Below, one piece after another: positions 24,314 through 33,616 of a stretch of 64,000 nt of DNA. Where the stretch lies: NCBI RefSeq assembly GCF_000744655.1, contig NZ_JQMJ01000004.1, positions 2,418,001 through 2,482,000 on the forward strand, in the 5' to 3' direction. The translations under genes and the position numbers were made by a program. The notes under the pieces were generated by a model, which was given only the letters and a program-made list of their open reading frames with translations, ran no database searches and was not told where the DNA came from. Every line of letters starts with the position of its first letter. Position 1 is the stretch's first letter. The DNA comes from Streptacidiphilus rugosus AM-16. Lineage in GTDB: Bacteria > Actinomycetota > Actinomycetes > Streptomycetales > Streptomycetaceae.

Positions 24314-25435
24314 CTACAGCCTGGCCACTCCCGAGGGCGCGTCCAGTTCGGCCGGGTCGTCCCCGTCGCCGCCTTCGCGGCGGTTGCGGAGGATCGAGCT
24401 GACCAGCGCGAGGCCGATGAAGGTCACGCCGATCAGGCCGGTGACGACCTCCGGGATCGAGTACTTGATCGAGACCATCAGGATGAAGGCCAGCGCGCCG
24501 ATCGCGTAGTGCGCGCCGTGCTCCAGGTAGACGTAGTCGTCCAGGGTGCCCTGGCGGACCAGGTAGACGGTCAGCGAGCGGATGTACATCGCGCCGATGC
24601 CGAGGCCCAGGGTGATCTGGAAGATGTCCTGCGTGATCGCGAACGCGCCCACCACGCCGTCGAAGGAGAACGACGCGTCGAGGACCTCCAGGTACATGAA
24701 GAGGAAGAACGCGGCCTTGCCGGCGACCTGCACGGCCGACTTCGCCGGGCGGCCCGACGCCTGGCTCTCGGCCTCCTCCTCGGCCTCCTCGTCGCCCTCG
24801 GCCTCGAAGAGGCTGGAGAGTCCGCTGACGGCCAGATAGGTCGTCAGGCCGGCGACGCCGGCCAGCAGCACGGTCTCGGCGTGGTCACCGGCGAAGAAGC
24901 GGGCCGAGAGCATCAGCACGGTCAGCGCGACGACGACGGAGAGCTGGTCCAGCTTGCCGATCTTCTCGAGCGGCCGCTCCAGTGGCTCGAGCCAGCGGAT
25001 CTCCTTCTCCCCGAAGATGAAGTCCAGGAAGATCATCAGCAGGAACGTTCCGCCGAAGGCCGCGATCGCCGGGTGGGCGGCTTCCAGGTGCTGGGCGTAG
25101 GTCAGCCCGTTGTACGTCTTGGACGAGTCCAGCGCCAGCGAGACGACCGTCTGCGGGCCGATGTGGGCGGTCAGCGCGACGACCAGCAGCGGGAAGATCA
25201 GCCGCATGCCGAAGACGGCGATGAGCACGCCGACGGTGAGGAAGATCCGCTGCCAGAACGGATTCATCCGCTTCAGCACGGTCGCGTTGATGACCGCGTT
25301 GTCGAAGGAGAGCGAGATCTCCAGGATCGAGAGGATGAGGACGATGCCGAACCCGTCCGCCCCCCAGAAATACGCTGCGGCGGCTAGTCCGAGCAAGGTG
25401 ATCCCGAAGGACCATCCGAAGGTGCGGAGCAACAC
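24314..25435 (-). CDS. DUF475 (TerC-like) integral membrane protein
   Basis: Protein of 373 residues with about eight or nine membrane helices. EISLSFDNAVINATVL and LDASFSFDGVVGAFAIT carry the paired Asp-bearing FDN/FDG motifs typical of TerC/DUF475, thought to bind metal ions. An acidic loop (EAEGDEEAEEEAESQ) sits between the halves. The GTG start at 25435 is supported by AAAGGG upstream and the hydrophobic start LLRTFGWSFGITLLG. It follows two terD genes in the same direction, a usual partnership at the membrane. Confidence 0.9.
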   Translation of the reverse strand: MLLRTFGWSFGITLLGLAAAAYFWGADGFGIVLILSILEISLSFDNAVINATVLKRMNPFWQRIFLTVGVLIAVFGMRLIFPLLVVALTAHIGPQTVVSLALDSSKTYNGLTYAQHLEAAHPAIAAFGGTFLLMIFLDFIFGEKEIRWLEPLERPLEKIGKLDQLSVVVALTVLMLSARFFAGDHAETVLLAGVAGLTTYLAVSGLSSLFEAEGDEEAEEEAESQASGRPAKSAVQVAGKAAFFLFMYLEVLDASFSFDGVVGAFAITQDIFQITLGLGIGAMYIRSLTVYLVRQGTLDDYVYLEHGAHYAIGALAFILMVSIKYSIPEVVTGLIGVTFIGLALVSSILRNRREGGDGDDPAELDAPSGVARL

Positions 25436-25527
25436 GGGATGCCTACCCTTTCGATTCGCCGAGGGGCGGACGGATGACTCACCCGAATCGGTGAAGCCCC
25501 GTCCGCCCCTCAGCTCATGACTTCTTC

Positions 25528-26106
25528 TTACGAAACGTTCACCCCGAAGTCTAGGGCGATACCCCGCAGCCCTGACGCGTACCCCTGGCCAACAGCCCGG
25601 AACTTCCACTCGCCGCTGTAGCGGTAGAGCTCGCCGAAGATCATCGCGGTCTCGCCCGAGGCGTCCTCGGAGAGGTCGTACCGGGCGAGCTCGACCCCGT
25701 CGGCCTGGTTGACGACGCGGATGAACGCGTCCCTGACCTGGCCGAAGTTCTGCAGCCTGGACTCGGCGTCGTAGATCGAGACCGGGAAGACGATCTTGTC
25801 GACCTGGGCGGGCACGAGCGCGAGGTTCACCTTGATGACCTCGTCGTCCTGCGCCCCGGTGCCGCCGACCAGCTCGTCGCCCATGTGCTCGACCGAGCCC
25901 TCAGGGCTCTTGAGGTTGTTGTAGAACACGAAGTACTCGTCGCCGAGCACCCGCCCGCCGGAGCAGAGCAACGCGCTGGCATCGAGGTCGAAGGCGGCAC
26001 CGGTCGTCGCCCTCGCCTGCCAGCCCAACCCGATCTGCACCGCCGTCAGGTTCGGCGCGGCCTTGGACAGTGAGACATTTCCGCCCTTGGCGAGCGTGAC
26101 ACCCAT
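25528..26106 (-). CDS. TerD-family protein
   Basis: Protein of 192 residues, a single TerD domain: GVTLAKGGNVSLSK start, FYNNLKSPEGSVEHMGDEL calcium-binding segment, and [23 protein letters not shown] near the end. Start ATG with AGGAAGAAG upstream. It lies 32 bases after the upstream paralogue and 92 bases before the DUF475 gene, so the three probably form one operon. It is likely cytoplasmic or membrane-peripheral, in stress and tellurite tolerance. Confidence 0.93.
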   Translation of the reverse strand: MGVTLAKGGNVSLSKAAPNLTAVQIGLGWQARATTGAAFDLDASALLCSGGRVLGDEYFVFYNNLKSPEGSVEHMGDELVGGTGAQDDEVIKVNLALVPAQVDKIVFPVSIYDAESRLQNFGQVRDAFIRVVNQADGVELARYDLSEDASGETAMIFGELYRYSGEWKFRAVGQGYASGLRGIALDFGVNVS

Positions 26107-26138
26107 GCTGCTTCTTCCTAATCCGTGGCTTGACCCGG

Positions 26139-26714
26139 TCAGACGTTGACGCCGTAGTCCTGGGCGATGCCGCGCAGGCCGGAGGCGTAGCCCTGGCCGA
26201 TGGCACGGAACTTCCACTCGGCGCCGTTGCGGTAGAGCTCGCCGAAGACCATCGCGGTCTCGGTCGAGGCGTCCTCGGAGAGGTCGTAGCGGGCGATCTC
26301 GGCGCCGCCGGCCTGGTTCACGACGCGGATGTAGGCGTTGCGCACCTGGCCGAAGTTCTGCTGGCGGTTCTCGGCGTCGTAGATGGACACCGGGAAGACG
26401 ATCTTCTCGACCGAGGCCGGCACGGCGGCGAGGTTGACCTTGACCACCTCGTCGTCGCCCTCGCCCTCACCGGTGAGGTTGTCACCGGTGTGCTCGACGG
26501 AGCCGTCGTCGCTCTTGAGGTTGTTGTAGAAGACGAAGTCCTTGTCGGAGGTGACCTTGCCGCTCGCCGCGAGCAGGATGGCGCTCGCGTCGAGGTCGAA
26601 GTCGGCTCCGGTGGTGGTGCGCGTGTCCCAGCCCAGACCCACGAGGACGGCGGTCAGACCCGGCGCCTCCTTGGTGAGCGAGACGTTGCCACCCTTGCTG
26701 AGGCTGACACCCAC
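26139..26714 (-). CDS. TerD-family protein
   Basis: Protein of 191 residues closely similar to the next gene, so a tandem duplicate. [23 protein letters not shown] is the canonical TerD calcium-binding stretch. The GTG start is supported by an excellent CCAGGAGGA site. It is the first gene of the terD-terD-DUF475 run. The 162 bases upstream hold its promoter; a short GGGCAC inverted repeat lies near 26734. Confidence 0.94.
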   Translation of the reverse strand: MGVSLSKGGNVSLTKEAPGLTAVLVGLGWDTRTTTGADFDLDASAILLAASGKVTSDKDFVFYNNLKSDDGSVEHTGDNLTGEGEGDDEVVKVNLAAVPASVEKIVFPVSIYDAENRQQNFGQVRNAYIRVVNQAGGAEIARYDLSEDASTETAMVFGELYRNGAEWKFRAIGQGYASGLRGIAQDYGVNV

Positions 26715-26876
26715 GAGTCCTCCTGGAGTTCAGAGGGCACCCACGTGCCCCCGTTGGTGCGGTTACGGTCACTGTCAAGCCAACGGCTCGATCGTAGTGG
26801 CGGGTTCCCGCGCAGCGCAGCCGCAGCGCACCAACGGTTACGCGACCGTCGAACTCCAGGGAGGAACCGTCGGGAC

Positions 26877-27335
26877 TCAGATGCCCTGAAGGGCCTTCAG
26901 GTACTCCTGCTGGTCACGAGCGTCCGGCAGACCGTTGACGACGGTCCAGCGGACGACGCCCTGCTTGTCGATGACGAAGGTGCCGCGCACGGCGCAGCCC
27001 TTCTCCTCGTCGAACACGCCGTAGGCGCGGGAGACCTCGCCGTGCGGCCAGAAGTCCGACAGCAGCGGGTACTCCAGACCCTCCTTCTCCGCGAAGACGC
27101 GGAGGGTGAACGGCGAGTCGTTGGAGACGGCGAGGATCTGCACGTCGTCGTTCTGGAACGACGGGAGCTCGCGCTCCAGCGAGCAGAGCTCGCCGGTGCA
27201 GACGCCGGTGAAGGCGAACGGGTAGAAGACCAGGACCACGTTCTTCTCGCCGCGGAAGTCGGAGAGCTTGACCAGCTCTCCGTGCTGGTTCTTGAGCTCG
27301 AACTCAGGAGCCGGGGAACCGACCTCGATAGCCAT
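26877..27335 (-). CDS. AhpE-type peroxiredoxin
   Basis: Protein of 152 residues that reduces peroxides with a peroxidatic cysteine: PFAFTGVCTGELC places Cys46 in the PxxxTxxC motif. A second cysteine, Cys51, follows five residues later, and Cys93-ish in EEKGCAVRG is also present, so a resolving cysteine is possible. Length and motifs match actinobacterial AhpE, which uses mycothiol/mycoredoxin. Its place between the Ter genes and DUF3052-aceE looks like conserved streptomycete order. Confidence 0.9.
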   Translation of the reverse strand: MAIEVGSPAPEFELKNQHGELVKLSDFRGEKNVVLVFYPFAFTGVCTGELCSLERELPSFQNDDVQILAVSNDSPFTLRVFAEKEGLEYPLLSDFWPHGEVSRAYGVFDEEKGCAVRGTFVIDKQGVVRWTVVNGLPDARDQQEYLKALQGI

Positions 27336-27476
27336 GCGAAAAACCCCTCATCGTCGTGGGCCGTGCCGGTGACATCCTGCCATCCCCTCCGGGGGCCACC
27401 TGTCGGCGCGGGGTCGGTTGCACTCACCCCACGGGCCCGGGCGCCTCGCGACGGCGGGCCCGTTGCACTCACCCCA

Positions 27477-27606
27477 GGGGCGCGGGACTCTGCCGATCTG
27501 CGCCTCCGGCGCATGGGCGCGCGAGAAGCCACCGGCGTGCGGAGGGCCCTGCGCGTTCGGTGCTCTGCCTGCGTGGGTGGCTTGTCGCGCAGTTCCTCGC
27601 GCCCCC
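27477..27606. repeat. Composite palindromic intergenic repeat, copy 1
   Basis: The left arm begins GGGGCGCGGG and carries the inserted module TGCGCCTCCGGCGCATGGG, then CGCGAGAAGCCACC. The right arm reads GGTGGCTTGTCGCGCAG, then TTCCTCGCGCCCCC. The arms pair with each other. Directly repeated TTGCACTCACCCCA words precede it at about 27418 and 27462. It fills most of the gap between the peroxiredoxin start and the next gene's stop. Confidence 0.8.
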
Positions 27607-27632
27607 GAGGTGCAGGGCGCCTCGTCTGCGGC

Positions 27633-28460
27633 TCAGCGGAAGCCAGGGAGGCGGCTCAGGGCCGAGACCGCGCCGACCGCGCGGCGGAGGAGGGAGCCGC
27701 CGGGGAGGTTGGGGACCTGGTCCACCAGCGGCGCCAGAGCCAGCAGGCCGCCCACGCGGCGCAGCCGGATCTCGCCGCGGGCGAGCATGGAGGGGACCGA
27801 GCCCGTGCTCACCAGGAGGCTGGACGCCGCGCCCTCCACGCCGGGGACGTCGTCCGACGTCTCCCGCGGCCGCGTGCGCCAGCCGTCCGCGTCCGCCGCG
27901 AAGACCCAGCCGAGGCCGCCGTCCGGCTCCCACAGGCCCGCCGTCGTCGGCAGGCCCTGCCGCCAGGCCAACGCGCCGACCACGTCGACCATCGCGGCCA
28001 GACCCGCGTCGGCCAGCGCGGGCGGCACCTCGGGGCCGGCCGCCTGTGCGAGCTCGTGGCCCATGGCGTGGATCTGCGTCAGCACCGGCAGGGGGCCGAG
28101 CGGGGAGTCCACCACCCGCCGCCCCAGCTCGGGTGCGGCCAGGACCTCTTCCAGCGCCGCGGCGACCCGCTCCCTGGCCTCCGCCAGCGCCGACAGGATC
28201 TCCTCGCGGTCCGGATCGAAGGGCTTGGGCCGTCTGGGTGGCGGCTCGAGCCCGTGCGCCGCCGCCATCACGCCGCCGAGGACCGGTCGTCCCGGCCAGG
28301 AGCCCAGCGCGGCGAGCGGCCGCAGATCCGCGTCCTCCGTGCCGGGGGCCAGCGCGAGGACCGCGTCCCATCCGCCCAGAACCCGCGCGCGGAGCGAGTC
28401 CGGGGCCTCCTCGGCCACGCCGCGCGGGCCGTGCAGGACCGGATGGTGATCTTCTGCCAT
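27633..28460 (-). CDS. Conserved hypothetical protein, possible DinB/MDMPI-like fold
   Basis: Protein of 275 residues, mostly helical, soluble. The segment PLPVLTQIHAMGHELAQAAG, with a His in a helix, recalls the mycothiol-dependent maleylpyruvate isomerase/DinB group, but the match is weak. The rest (GLEPPPRRPKPFDPDREEIL, WVFAADADGWRTRP) is not recognised. ATG at 28460 is preferred over the GTG 36 bases upstream because it begins the conserved-looking MAEDHHPVL. It is transcribed in the same direction as the peroxiredoxin, separated by the palindromic repeat. Confidence 0.6.
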   Translation of the reverse strand: MAEDHHPVLHGPRGVAEEAPDSLRARVLGGWDAVLALAPGTEDADLRPLAALGSWPGRPVLGGVMAAAHGLEPPPRRPKPFDPDREEILSALAEARERVAAALEEVLAAPELGRRVVDSPLGPLPVLTQIHAMGHELAQAAGPEVPPALADAGLAAMVDVVGALAWRQGLPTTAGLWEPDGGLGWVFAADADGWRTRPRETSDDVPGVEGAASSLLVSTGSVPSMLARGEIRLRRVGGLLALAPLVDQVPNLPGGSLLRRAVGAVSALSRLPGFR

Positions 28461-28563
28461 GCCGCCATTCTGCCGCCGGGCCCGGCGGACCGGCATTCCG
28501 GCTATTTCGCCCGAAGCGAAAGTCGCGAAAGTGAAGCCGTTGGGGGCAGCGCGTGGACGCCGA

Positions 28564-28596
28564 AGGGGCCCGGACGGATGATCCGTCCGGGCCCCT
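28564..28596 (-). terminator. Terminator of the DUF3052 gene
   Basis: Perfect 14-bp stem (AGGGGCCCGGACGG) with an ATGAT loop, 34 bases beyond the DUF3052 stop. Stability is very high. It also separates the hypothetical gene downstream. Confidence 0.85.
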
Positions 28597-28630
28597 CCTG
28601 TTCCGGCTCAGTCGCCTCGGGCGCAGGCGC

Positions 28631-29077
28631 TCAGCGCTTGCCCGCCTTGGCGGTCTTCGGGGTCGCCAGTCGCACCGCCGACCACTCCTTGCTCACCGCG
28701 GCCGTGCTGGTCTGCGACAGGCCGGCGGTCTGCGCGGCGTCCGCGATGTCATGGGCCTCGACGTGGCCGTCGCGCCCGGTCTTCGGAGTCAGCAGCCAGA
28801 CCAGGCCGCCCTCCACCAGGTACTCCTGGGCATCGACGAGGGAGTCGGTGAGATCTCCGTCTTCGCTGTCCTCGCGGAACCACATCAGCACGACGTCAGC
28901 GACGTCGTCGTAGTCCTCGTCGACGAGCTCGGTGCCGGTGAGTTCCTCGACGGCCTCACGCAGCTCCTGATCGACGTCGTCGTCGTAACCGAGCTCCTGG
29001 ACCACCTGTCCGGGCTCAAGGCCCAACCGACGTGCCGGGTTGGTCCTGTCCTCCGCGGGGTCCGCGGTCGCGCTCAC
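28631..29077 (-). CDS. DUF3052 protein
   Basis: Protein of 148 residues, strongly acidic in the middle (DDDVDQELREAVEELTG), with VVLMWFREDSEDGDLTDSLV and GLVWLLTPKTGR, the DUF3052 core, and a basic tail (KTAKAGKR). The family is actinobacterial and often sits beside the homodimeric pyruvate dehydrogenase E1 gene, as here (divergent from aceE). Some DUF3052 proteins are peroxide-stress or RNA-related in reports I cannot verify; function left open. GTG start. Confidence 0.87.
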   Translation of the reverse strand: MSATADPAEDRTNPARRLGLEPGQVVQELGYDDDVDQELREAVEELTGTELVDEDYDDVADVVLMWFREDSEDGDLTDSLVDAQEYLVEGGLVWLLTPKTGRDGHVEAHDIADAAQTAGLSQTSTAAVSKEWSAVRLATPKTAKAGKR

Positions 29078-29644
29078 GGGAATTGCCTCCTATATCCGAC
29101 CCTGTCTCCTGGTACCAGGGCTGTGGGCGTAGTCCACACGGGCGGCGCGCGGAGCGCAAGTACCCGATCGTCGATCCCACCCTGGCTTCGGTGCGTCGCA
29201 GCGCGACACGCCGTCGGGAGTGACACGGATCACTCCCATTTGCCCCAGTATCACCGGCAAACAGCGTTCCGCGCAGCGGATTGCCGTTCCACTTACCCGC
29301 TGTAGGCGTCGCTCACTCCTGGTAGACCGTCGGTCGACGTTGCGTCTCATCCCTCGGCCGTGTGACCGAACACTCCTTGACCGGGCGTAGAGTCTTCCCT
29401 TGGCCCTCCCCAGCCTGCCCACTCCACAACGTTGTGGGGAAAGGTCGGGTCACCTCGTCGTAGCCAACCGCGCACAAGGCGAGAACCGCTTCGCAGACGC
29501 CCACGCGGCGCCTGCCCCCAAGGGACTGCTCCCAAAAGGGCACGAATCGGTTACTCATGGGTAGAGATGACGATTCTCCCCCTGCGGTCCACGATGGAGG
29601 CGGCGCGACACCACCTCCAGACGTACCGACAGTGAAGGAACAGC
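29078..29644. promoter_or_regulatory. Long divergent control region DUF3052-aceE
   Basis: A 567-base gap without a convincing gene. It contains two perfect palindromes: CCTGGTACCAGG at 29108-29119 near the DUF3052 start, and CCACAACGTTGTGG at 29424-29437, 208 bases before aceE. Both look like protein-binding operators. A long leader for aceE suggests more than one promoter. No riboswitch fold was recognised by eye. Confidence 0.5.
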
Positions 29645-32395
29645 GTGGCTTCCGGATCCGATCGCAACCCGATCATCATTGGCGGCCTGCCCAGCCAGGT
29701 CCCGGACTTCGATCCCGAGGAGACCAGCGAGTGGCTGGACTCCCTCGACGCCGCCATCGACGAGCGGGGCCGTGAGCGCGCCCGCTACCTCATGCTGCGG
29801 CTGATCGAGCGCGCCCGCGAGAAGCGCGTCGCCGTGCCGGAGATGCGCAGCACGGACTACGTCAACACGATCGCCACCAAGGACGAGCCGTTCTTCCCCG
29901 GCAACGAGGAGATCGAGCGCAAGGTCCTCAACGCCACCCGCTGGAACGCCGCGGTGATGGTCTCCCGCGCGCAGCGGCCCGGCATCGGCGTCGGCGGCCA
30001 CATCGCCACCTTCGCCTCCTCCGCGTCGCTCTACGACGTCGGCTTCAACTACTTCTTCAAGGGCAAGGACGCGGACGGCGCCTCCGGCGACCAGATCTAC
30101 TTCCAGGGCCACGCCTCCCCCGGCATCTACGCCCGCGCCTACCTGCTGGACCGCCTCAGCGAGCAGCAGCTCGACAGCTTCCGCCAGGAGCACTCGGGCG
30201 CGCCCTACGGTCTCTCCAGCTACCCGCACCCGCGCAACATGCCGGACTTCTGGGAGTTCCCGACCGTCTCCATGGGCCTCGGCCCCCTGGGCGCCATCTA
30301 CCAGGCGCGGATGAACCGCTACCTGGAGAACCACGGCATCAAGGACACCTCGGACTCCCGCGTCTGGGCCTTCCTCGGCGACGGCGAGATGGACGAGGTC
30401 GAGTCGCTCGGCCAGCTGTCCATCGCCGCCCGCGAGGGCCTGGACAACCTGACGTTCGTGGTCAACTGCAACCTGCAGCGCCTCGACGGCCCGGTCCGCG
30501 GCAACGGCAAGATCATCCAGGAGCTGGAGTCGATCTTCCGGGGCAACGGCTGGAACGTCATCAAGCTCATCTGGGACCGCACCTGGGACCCGCTGCTCGC
30601 GCAGGACCGCGACGGCGCCCTGGTCAACAAGATGAACGTGACCCCGGACGGCCAGTTCCAGACCTACGCCACCGAGTCGGGCGCGTACATCCGCGACCAC
30701 TTCTTCGGCGGAGACCTGCGCCTGCGCGCGATGGTCGAGAACATGACCGACGAGCAGATCCAGCACCTGGGCCGTGGCGGCCACGACCACAAGAAGGTCT
30801 ACGCCGCGTTCAAGGCCGCGACCGAGCACAAGGGCCAGCCGACCGTCATCCTGGCCCAGACCGTCAAGGGCTGGACGCTGGGCCCGAACTTCGAGGGCCG
30901 CAACGCGACCCACCAGATGAAGAAGCTGACGGTCGACGACCTCAAGCGCTTCCGCGACCGGCTGCACCTGCCGATCACGGACAAGCAGCTCGACGAGGGC
31001 TACCCGCCCTACTACCACCCGGGCAAGGACTCGGAGGAGATCCAGTACATGCACGACCGCCGGCGCGAGCTCGGCGGTTACATGCCGACCCGCAAGGTGC
31101 GGCCGCGCCAGCTGGAGCTCCCGGGCGACGACGCCTACAAGGTCCTCAAGAAGGGCTCGGGCCAGCAGTCGATCGCCACCACGATGGCCTTCGTCCGCCT
31201 GCTCAAGGACCTGATGCGGGACAAGAACATCGGCAAGCGCTTCGTGACGATCGCGCCGGACGAGTACCGCACCTTCGGCATGGACTCGCTCTTCCCCTCG
31301 GCGAAGATCTACGACCCGATGGGCCAGACCTACGAGTCGGTCGACCGCGAGCTGCTGCTGGCGTACAAGACCTCGCCGCAGGGCCAGATGATCCAGGACG
31401 GCATCACCGAGGCCGGCTCCACCGCCTCGCTGATCGCCGCGGGTTCGTCCTACGCCACCCACGGCGAGCCGCTGATCCCCGTCTACGTCTTCTACTCGAT
31501 GTTCGGGTTCCAGCGCACGGGTGACCAGTTCTGGCAGATGGCCGACCAGCTGGCGCGCGGCTTCGTGCTCGGCGCGACGGCCGGCCGCACCACGCTGACC
31601 GGCGAGGGCCTGCAGCACGCCGACGGTCACAGCCAGCTGCTGGCCTCGACCAACCCGGCCGTCGTCAGCTACGACCCGGCCTACGGCTACGAGATCGCCC
31701 ACATCGTGCAGGACGGTCTGCGCCGGATGTACGGCAGCAGCGCCGAGCACCCGCACGGCGAGGACGTCTTCTACTACCTCACCGTGTACAACGAGCCGAT
31801 CCAGATGCCGGCCGAGCCCGAGAACGTGGACGTCGAGGGCATCCTCAAGGGCGTCCACAAGCTCTCGGTCGGCCAGGGCGGCCAGATCCCGGCGCAGATC
31901 CTCGCCTCGGGCGTCTCCGTTCCGTGGGCGCTGGAGGCCCAGCGGATCCTCGCCGAGGAGTGGAACGTCAAGGCCGACGTCTGGTCGGTGACCTCCTGGA
32001 ACGAGCTGCGTCGCGACGCGATCGAGGTCGAGGAGTTCAACCTGCTCAACCCGGACGAGGAGCAGCGCTACCCGTACGTGCAGCGCAAGCTCTCCGGCGC
32101 CGAGGGCCCGTTCGTCGCCGTGTCCGACTGGATGCGCGCGGTGCCGGACCAGATCGCGCGCTGGGTGCCGGGCCAGTACCAGTCGCTGGGCGCCGACGGC
32201 TTCGGCTTCGCGGACACCCGCGGCGCGGCCCGTCGCTACTTCCACATCGACGCGCAGTCGATCGTGCTGGGCGTGCTGACCGAGCTGGCCAAGCAGGGCA
32301 AGGTCGACCGCACCGCGCTGAAGGCGGCGATCGACCGCTACCAGCTGCTCGACGTGAAGGCCGCGCACCCGGGCAACGCCGGCGGCGACGCCTGA
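29645..32395 (+). CDS. aceE: Pyruvate dehydrogenase E1 component, homodimeric type
   Basis: Protein of 916 residues that decarboxylates pyruvate with thiamine diphosphate and passes the acetyl group to lipoylated E2, feeding acetyl-CoA to the citrate cycle and fatty-acid synthesis. Landmarks: [27 protein letters not shown], the thiamine-binding [12 protein letters not shown]...[15 protein letters not shown], and [14 protein letters not shown]. Length is normal for AceE. Start GTG with GAAGGAAC upstream. No E2/E3 genes lie nearby, as usual in streptomycetes. Base composition is slightly less extreme than neighbours, as in highly expressed genes. Confidence 0.97.
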   Translation: MASGSDRNPIIIGGLPSQVPDFDPEETSEWLDSLDAAIDERGRERARYLMLRLIERAREKRVAVPEMRSTDYVNTIATKDEPFFPGNEEIERKVLNATRWNAAVMVSRAQRPGIGVGGHIATFASSASLYDVGFNYFFKGKDADGASGDQIYFQGHASPGIYARAYLLDRLSEQQLDSFRQEHSGAPYGLSSYPHPRNMPDFWEFPTVSMGLGPLGAIYQARMNRYLENHGIKDTSDSRVWAFLGDGEMDEVESLGQLSIAAREGLDNLTFVVNCNLQRLDGPVRGNGKIIQELESIFRGNGWNVIKLIWDRTWDPLLAQDRDGALVNKMNVTPDGQFQTYATESGAYIRDHFFGGDLRLRAMVENMTDEQIQHLGRGGHDHKKVYAAFKAATEHKGQPTVILAQTVKGWTLGPNFEGRNATHQMKKLTVDDLKRFRDRLHLPITDKQLDEGYPPYYHPGKDSEEIQYMHDRRRELGGYMPTRKVRPRQLELPGDDAYKVLKKGSGQQSIATTMAFVRLLKDLMRDKNIGKRFVTIAPDEYRTFGMDSLFPSAKIYDPMGQTYESVDRELLLAYKTSPQGQMIQDGITEAGSTASLIAAGSSYATHGEPLIPVYVFYSMFGFQRTGDQFWQMADQLARGFVLGATAGRTTLTGEGLQHADGHSQLLASTNPAVVSYDPAYGYEIAHIVQDGLRRMYGSSAEHPHGEDVFYYLTVYNEPIQMPAEPENVDVEGILKGVHKLSVGQGGQIPAQILASGVSVPWALEAQRILAEEWNVKADVWSVTSWNELRRDAIEVEEFNLLNPDEEQRYPYVQRKLSGAEGPFVAVSDWMRAVPDQIARWVPGQYQSLGADGFGFADTRGAARRYFHIDAQSIVLGVLTELAKQGKVDRTALKAAIDRYQLLDVKAAHPGNAGGDA

Positions 32396-32423
32396 CCGGC
32401 ACGCGCCTGAACGCGTAAGCGAA

Positions 32424-32456
32424 CAGGGTCCGATGACAGTTTGTCATCGGACCCTG
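32424..32456 (+). terminator. aceE terminator
   Basis: Perfect 15-bp stem (CAGGGTCCGATGACA) with a GTT loop followed by TTTC, 29 bases after the aceE stop: a classical intrinsic terminator. Confidence 0.93.
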
Positions 32457-32573
32457 TTTCATTTCTGAGTTGTTTCTGTGCGTTGAGGCAAACCACTCCC
32501 CCGAGTGGTGACAGGTGGCTACCTTTGGCGGAACGCCGACAACCGGATCGGCGCCCGCGCGATAAGGAGCACC

Positions 32574-33314
32574 ATGTCGACGATCCGTCGCAGCACCGCT
32601 CTGTCCGCAGCCCTGCTCGCCCTCCTCGGGGCGGCCGCACCCGCCGTGGCCACCGCCGCCCCGGCCGTGGTGAACGGAACCGTGCACAACCTCCAGCTCC
32701 ACCTGCGCAACAGCTCCAGTTCGAACTGGGCCGGCTACGCGGCCACCGGCGGCCCCTTCACCAGCGTCTCCGCCAGCTGGGTGCAGCCCGCCGTCAGCTG
32801 CGGCAGCGCCACCACCTACTCGAGCTTCTGGGTCGGCCTCGACGGAGACGGCAGCAACAGCGTCGAGCAGACCGGCACCGAGGCCGACTGCTCGGGCGGG
32901 CGGGCCGTCTACTCGTCCTGGTACGAGATGTACCCGAAGTACCCGGTCAACTACTCGAACGCGGTCCACCCCGGCGACCACTTCACCGCCTCGGTCACCT
33001 TCAACGGCTCAGGCTCGTTCACGATGAAGATCACCGACTCGACCGCCGGCTGGTCCAAGTCGACGACCAAGTCCTACACCCCGGCCCAGCGGTACTCCGC
33101 CGAGGTGATAGCCGAGGCGCCGTCCAGCTCCACCGGGGTGCTGCCGCTCAGCAACTTCGGCACGGTGAACTTCACCAGCTCGCTCGCCAACGGTCAGGCG
33201 ATCGGCAACTACAGCCCCGACTCGATCAACATGGTCTCCGGCTCGACCACCAAGGCGACCACCTCCGGCCTGTCCGGCGGCTCGGCCTTCTCGGTGACCT
33301 TCAAGCACAGCTGA
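32574..33314 (+). CDS. Secreted G1-family (eqolisin) glutamic peptidase
   Basis: Protein of 246 residues with a Sec signal peptide (STALSAALLALLGAAAPAVATAA). The mature part starts with SSSNWAGYAATGGPF and SASWVQPAV, the G1 pattern. The catalytic Gln is expected in SNSVEQTGTEADC and the Glu in AEVIAEAPSSS. Two cysteines (VSCGS, ADCSG) may form a disulfide. G1 peptidases were first known from fungi and act at acid pH; bacterial members are rarer. Start ATG with AAGGAGC upstream; a terminator follows. Confidence 0.87.
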   Translation: MSTIRRSTALSAALLALLGAAAPAVATAAPAVVNGTVHNLQLHLRNSSSSNWAGYAATGGPFTSVSASWVQPAVSCGSATTYSSFWVGLDGDGSNSVEQTGTEADCSGGRAVYSSWYEMYPKYPVNYSNAVHPGDHFTASVTFNGSGSFTMKITDSTAGWSKSTTKSYTPAQRYSAEVIAEAPSSSTGVLPLSNFGTVNFTSSLANGQAIGNYSPDSINMVSGSTTKATTSGLSGGSAFSVTFKHS

Positions 33315-33337
33315 TCACCGGCTGACGACAGCCGGAC

Positions 33338-33372
33338 GACGGTGGGTGACGCGCGACGCGTCACCCACCGTC
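33338..33372 (+). terminator. Terminator after the G1 peptidase
   Basis: Perfect 16-bp stem (GACGGTGGGTGACGCG) with a CGA loop, 24 bases after the peptidase stop. The rest of the 302-base gap to the next gene contains AT-richer, promoter-like DNA around 33380-33480 and no other feature. Confidence 0.88.
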
Positions 33373-33616
33373 TCCTTGTGAACGGCTCGTAAGAATCCAC
33401 GGGGAATCAGCGGCAAATCGGTGGCGATTGACGGCCAATGTGATGGTTGTCGCAGTTTGCGCCTCCTTCGTACAGCGTACGCAGCCGGACCGTGCCCTTA
33501 CGCTTGCGCAGAACGGCTCGATGGCGAGACCTCCTCGCCCGGGCGTTCCGAGCATCCGCAAGACCTCCGGGCAGCGCCCGTACGACGGTCGCCGGCAGCC
33601 CCGAGGAGACACCCGC

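Noticed and set aside
26130-28913. Long plus-strand open frame across the TerD and peroxiredoxin genes
   Set aside because: It crosses several recognisable minus-strand genes and repeats, and has no ribosome site or domain.
29313-29558. 81-residue minus-strand frame in the aceE control region
   Set aside because: No ribosome site before its start and no recognisable family; it covers likely promoter DNA.
29555-32368. Long minus-strand frame opposite aceE
   Set aside because: Antisense shadow of a certain gene; Val/Leu/Arg-rich with no domain.
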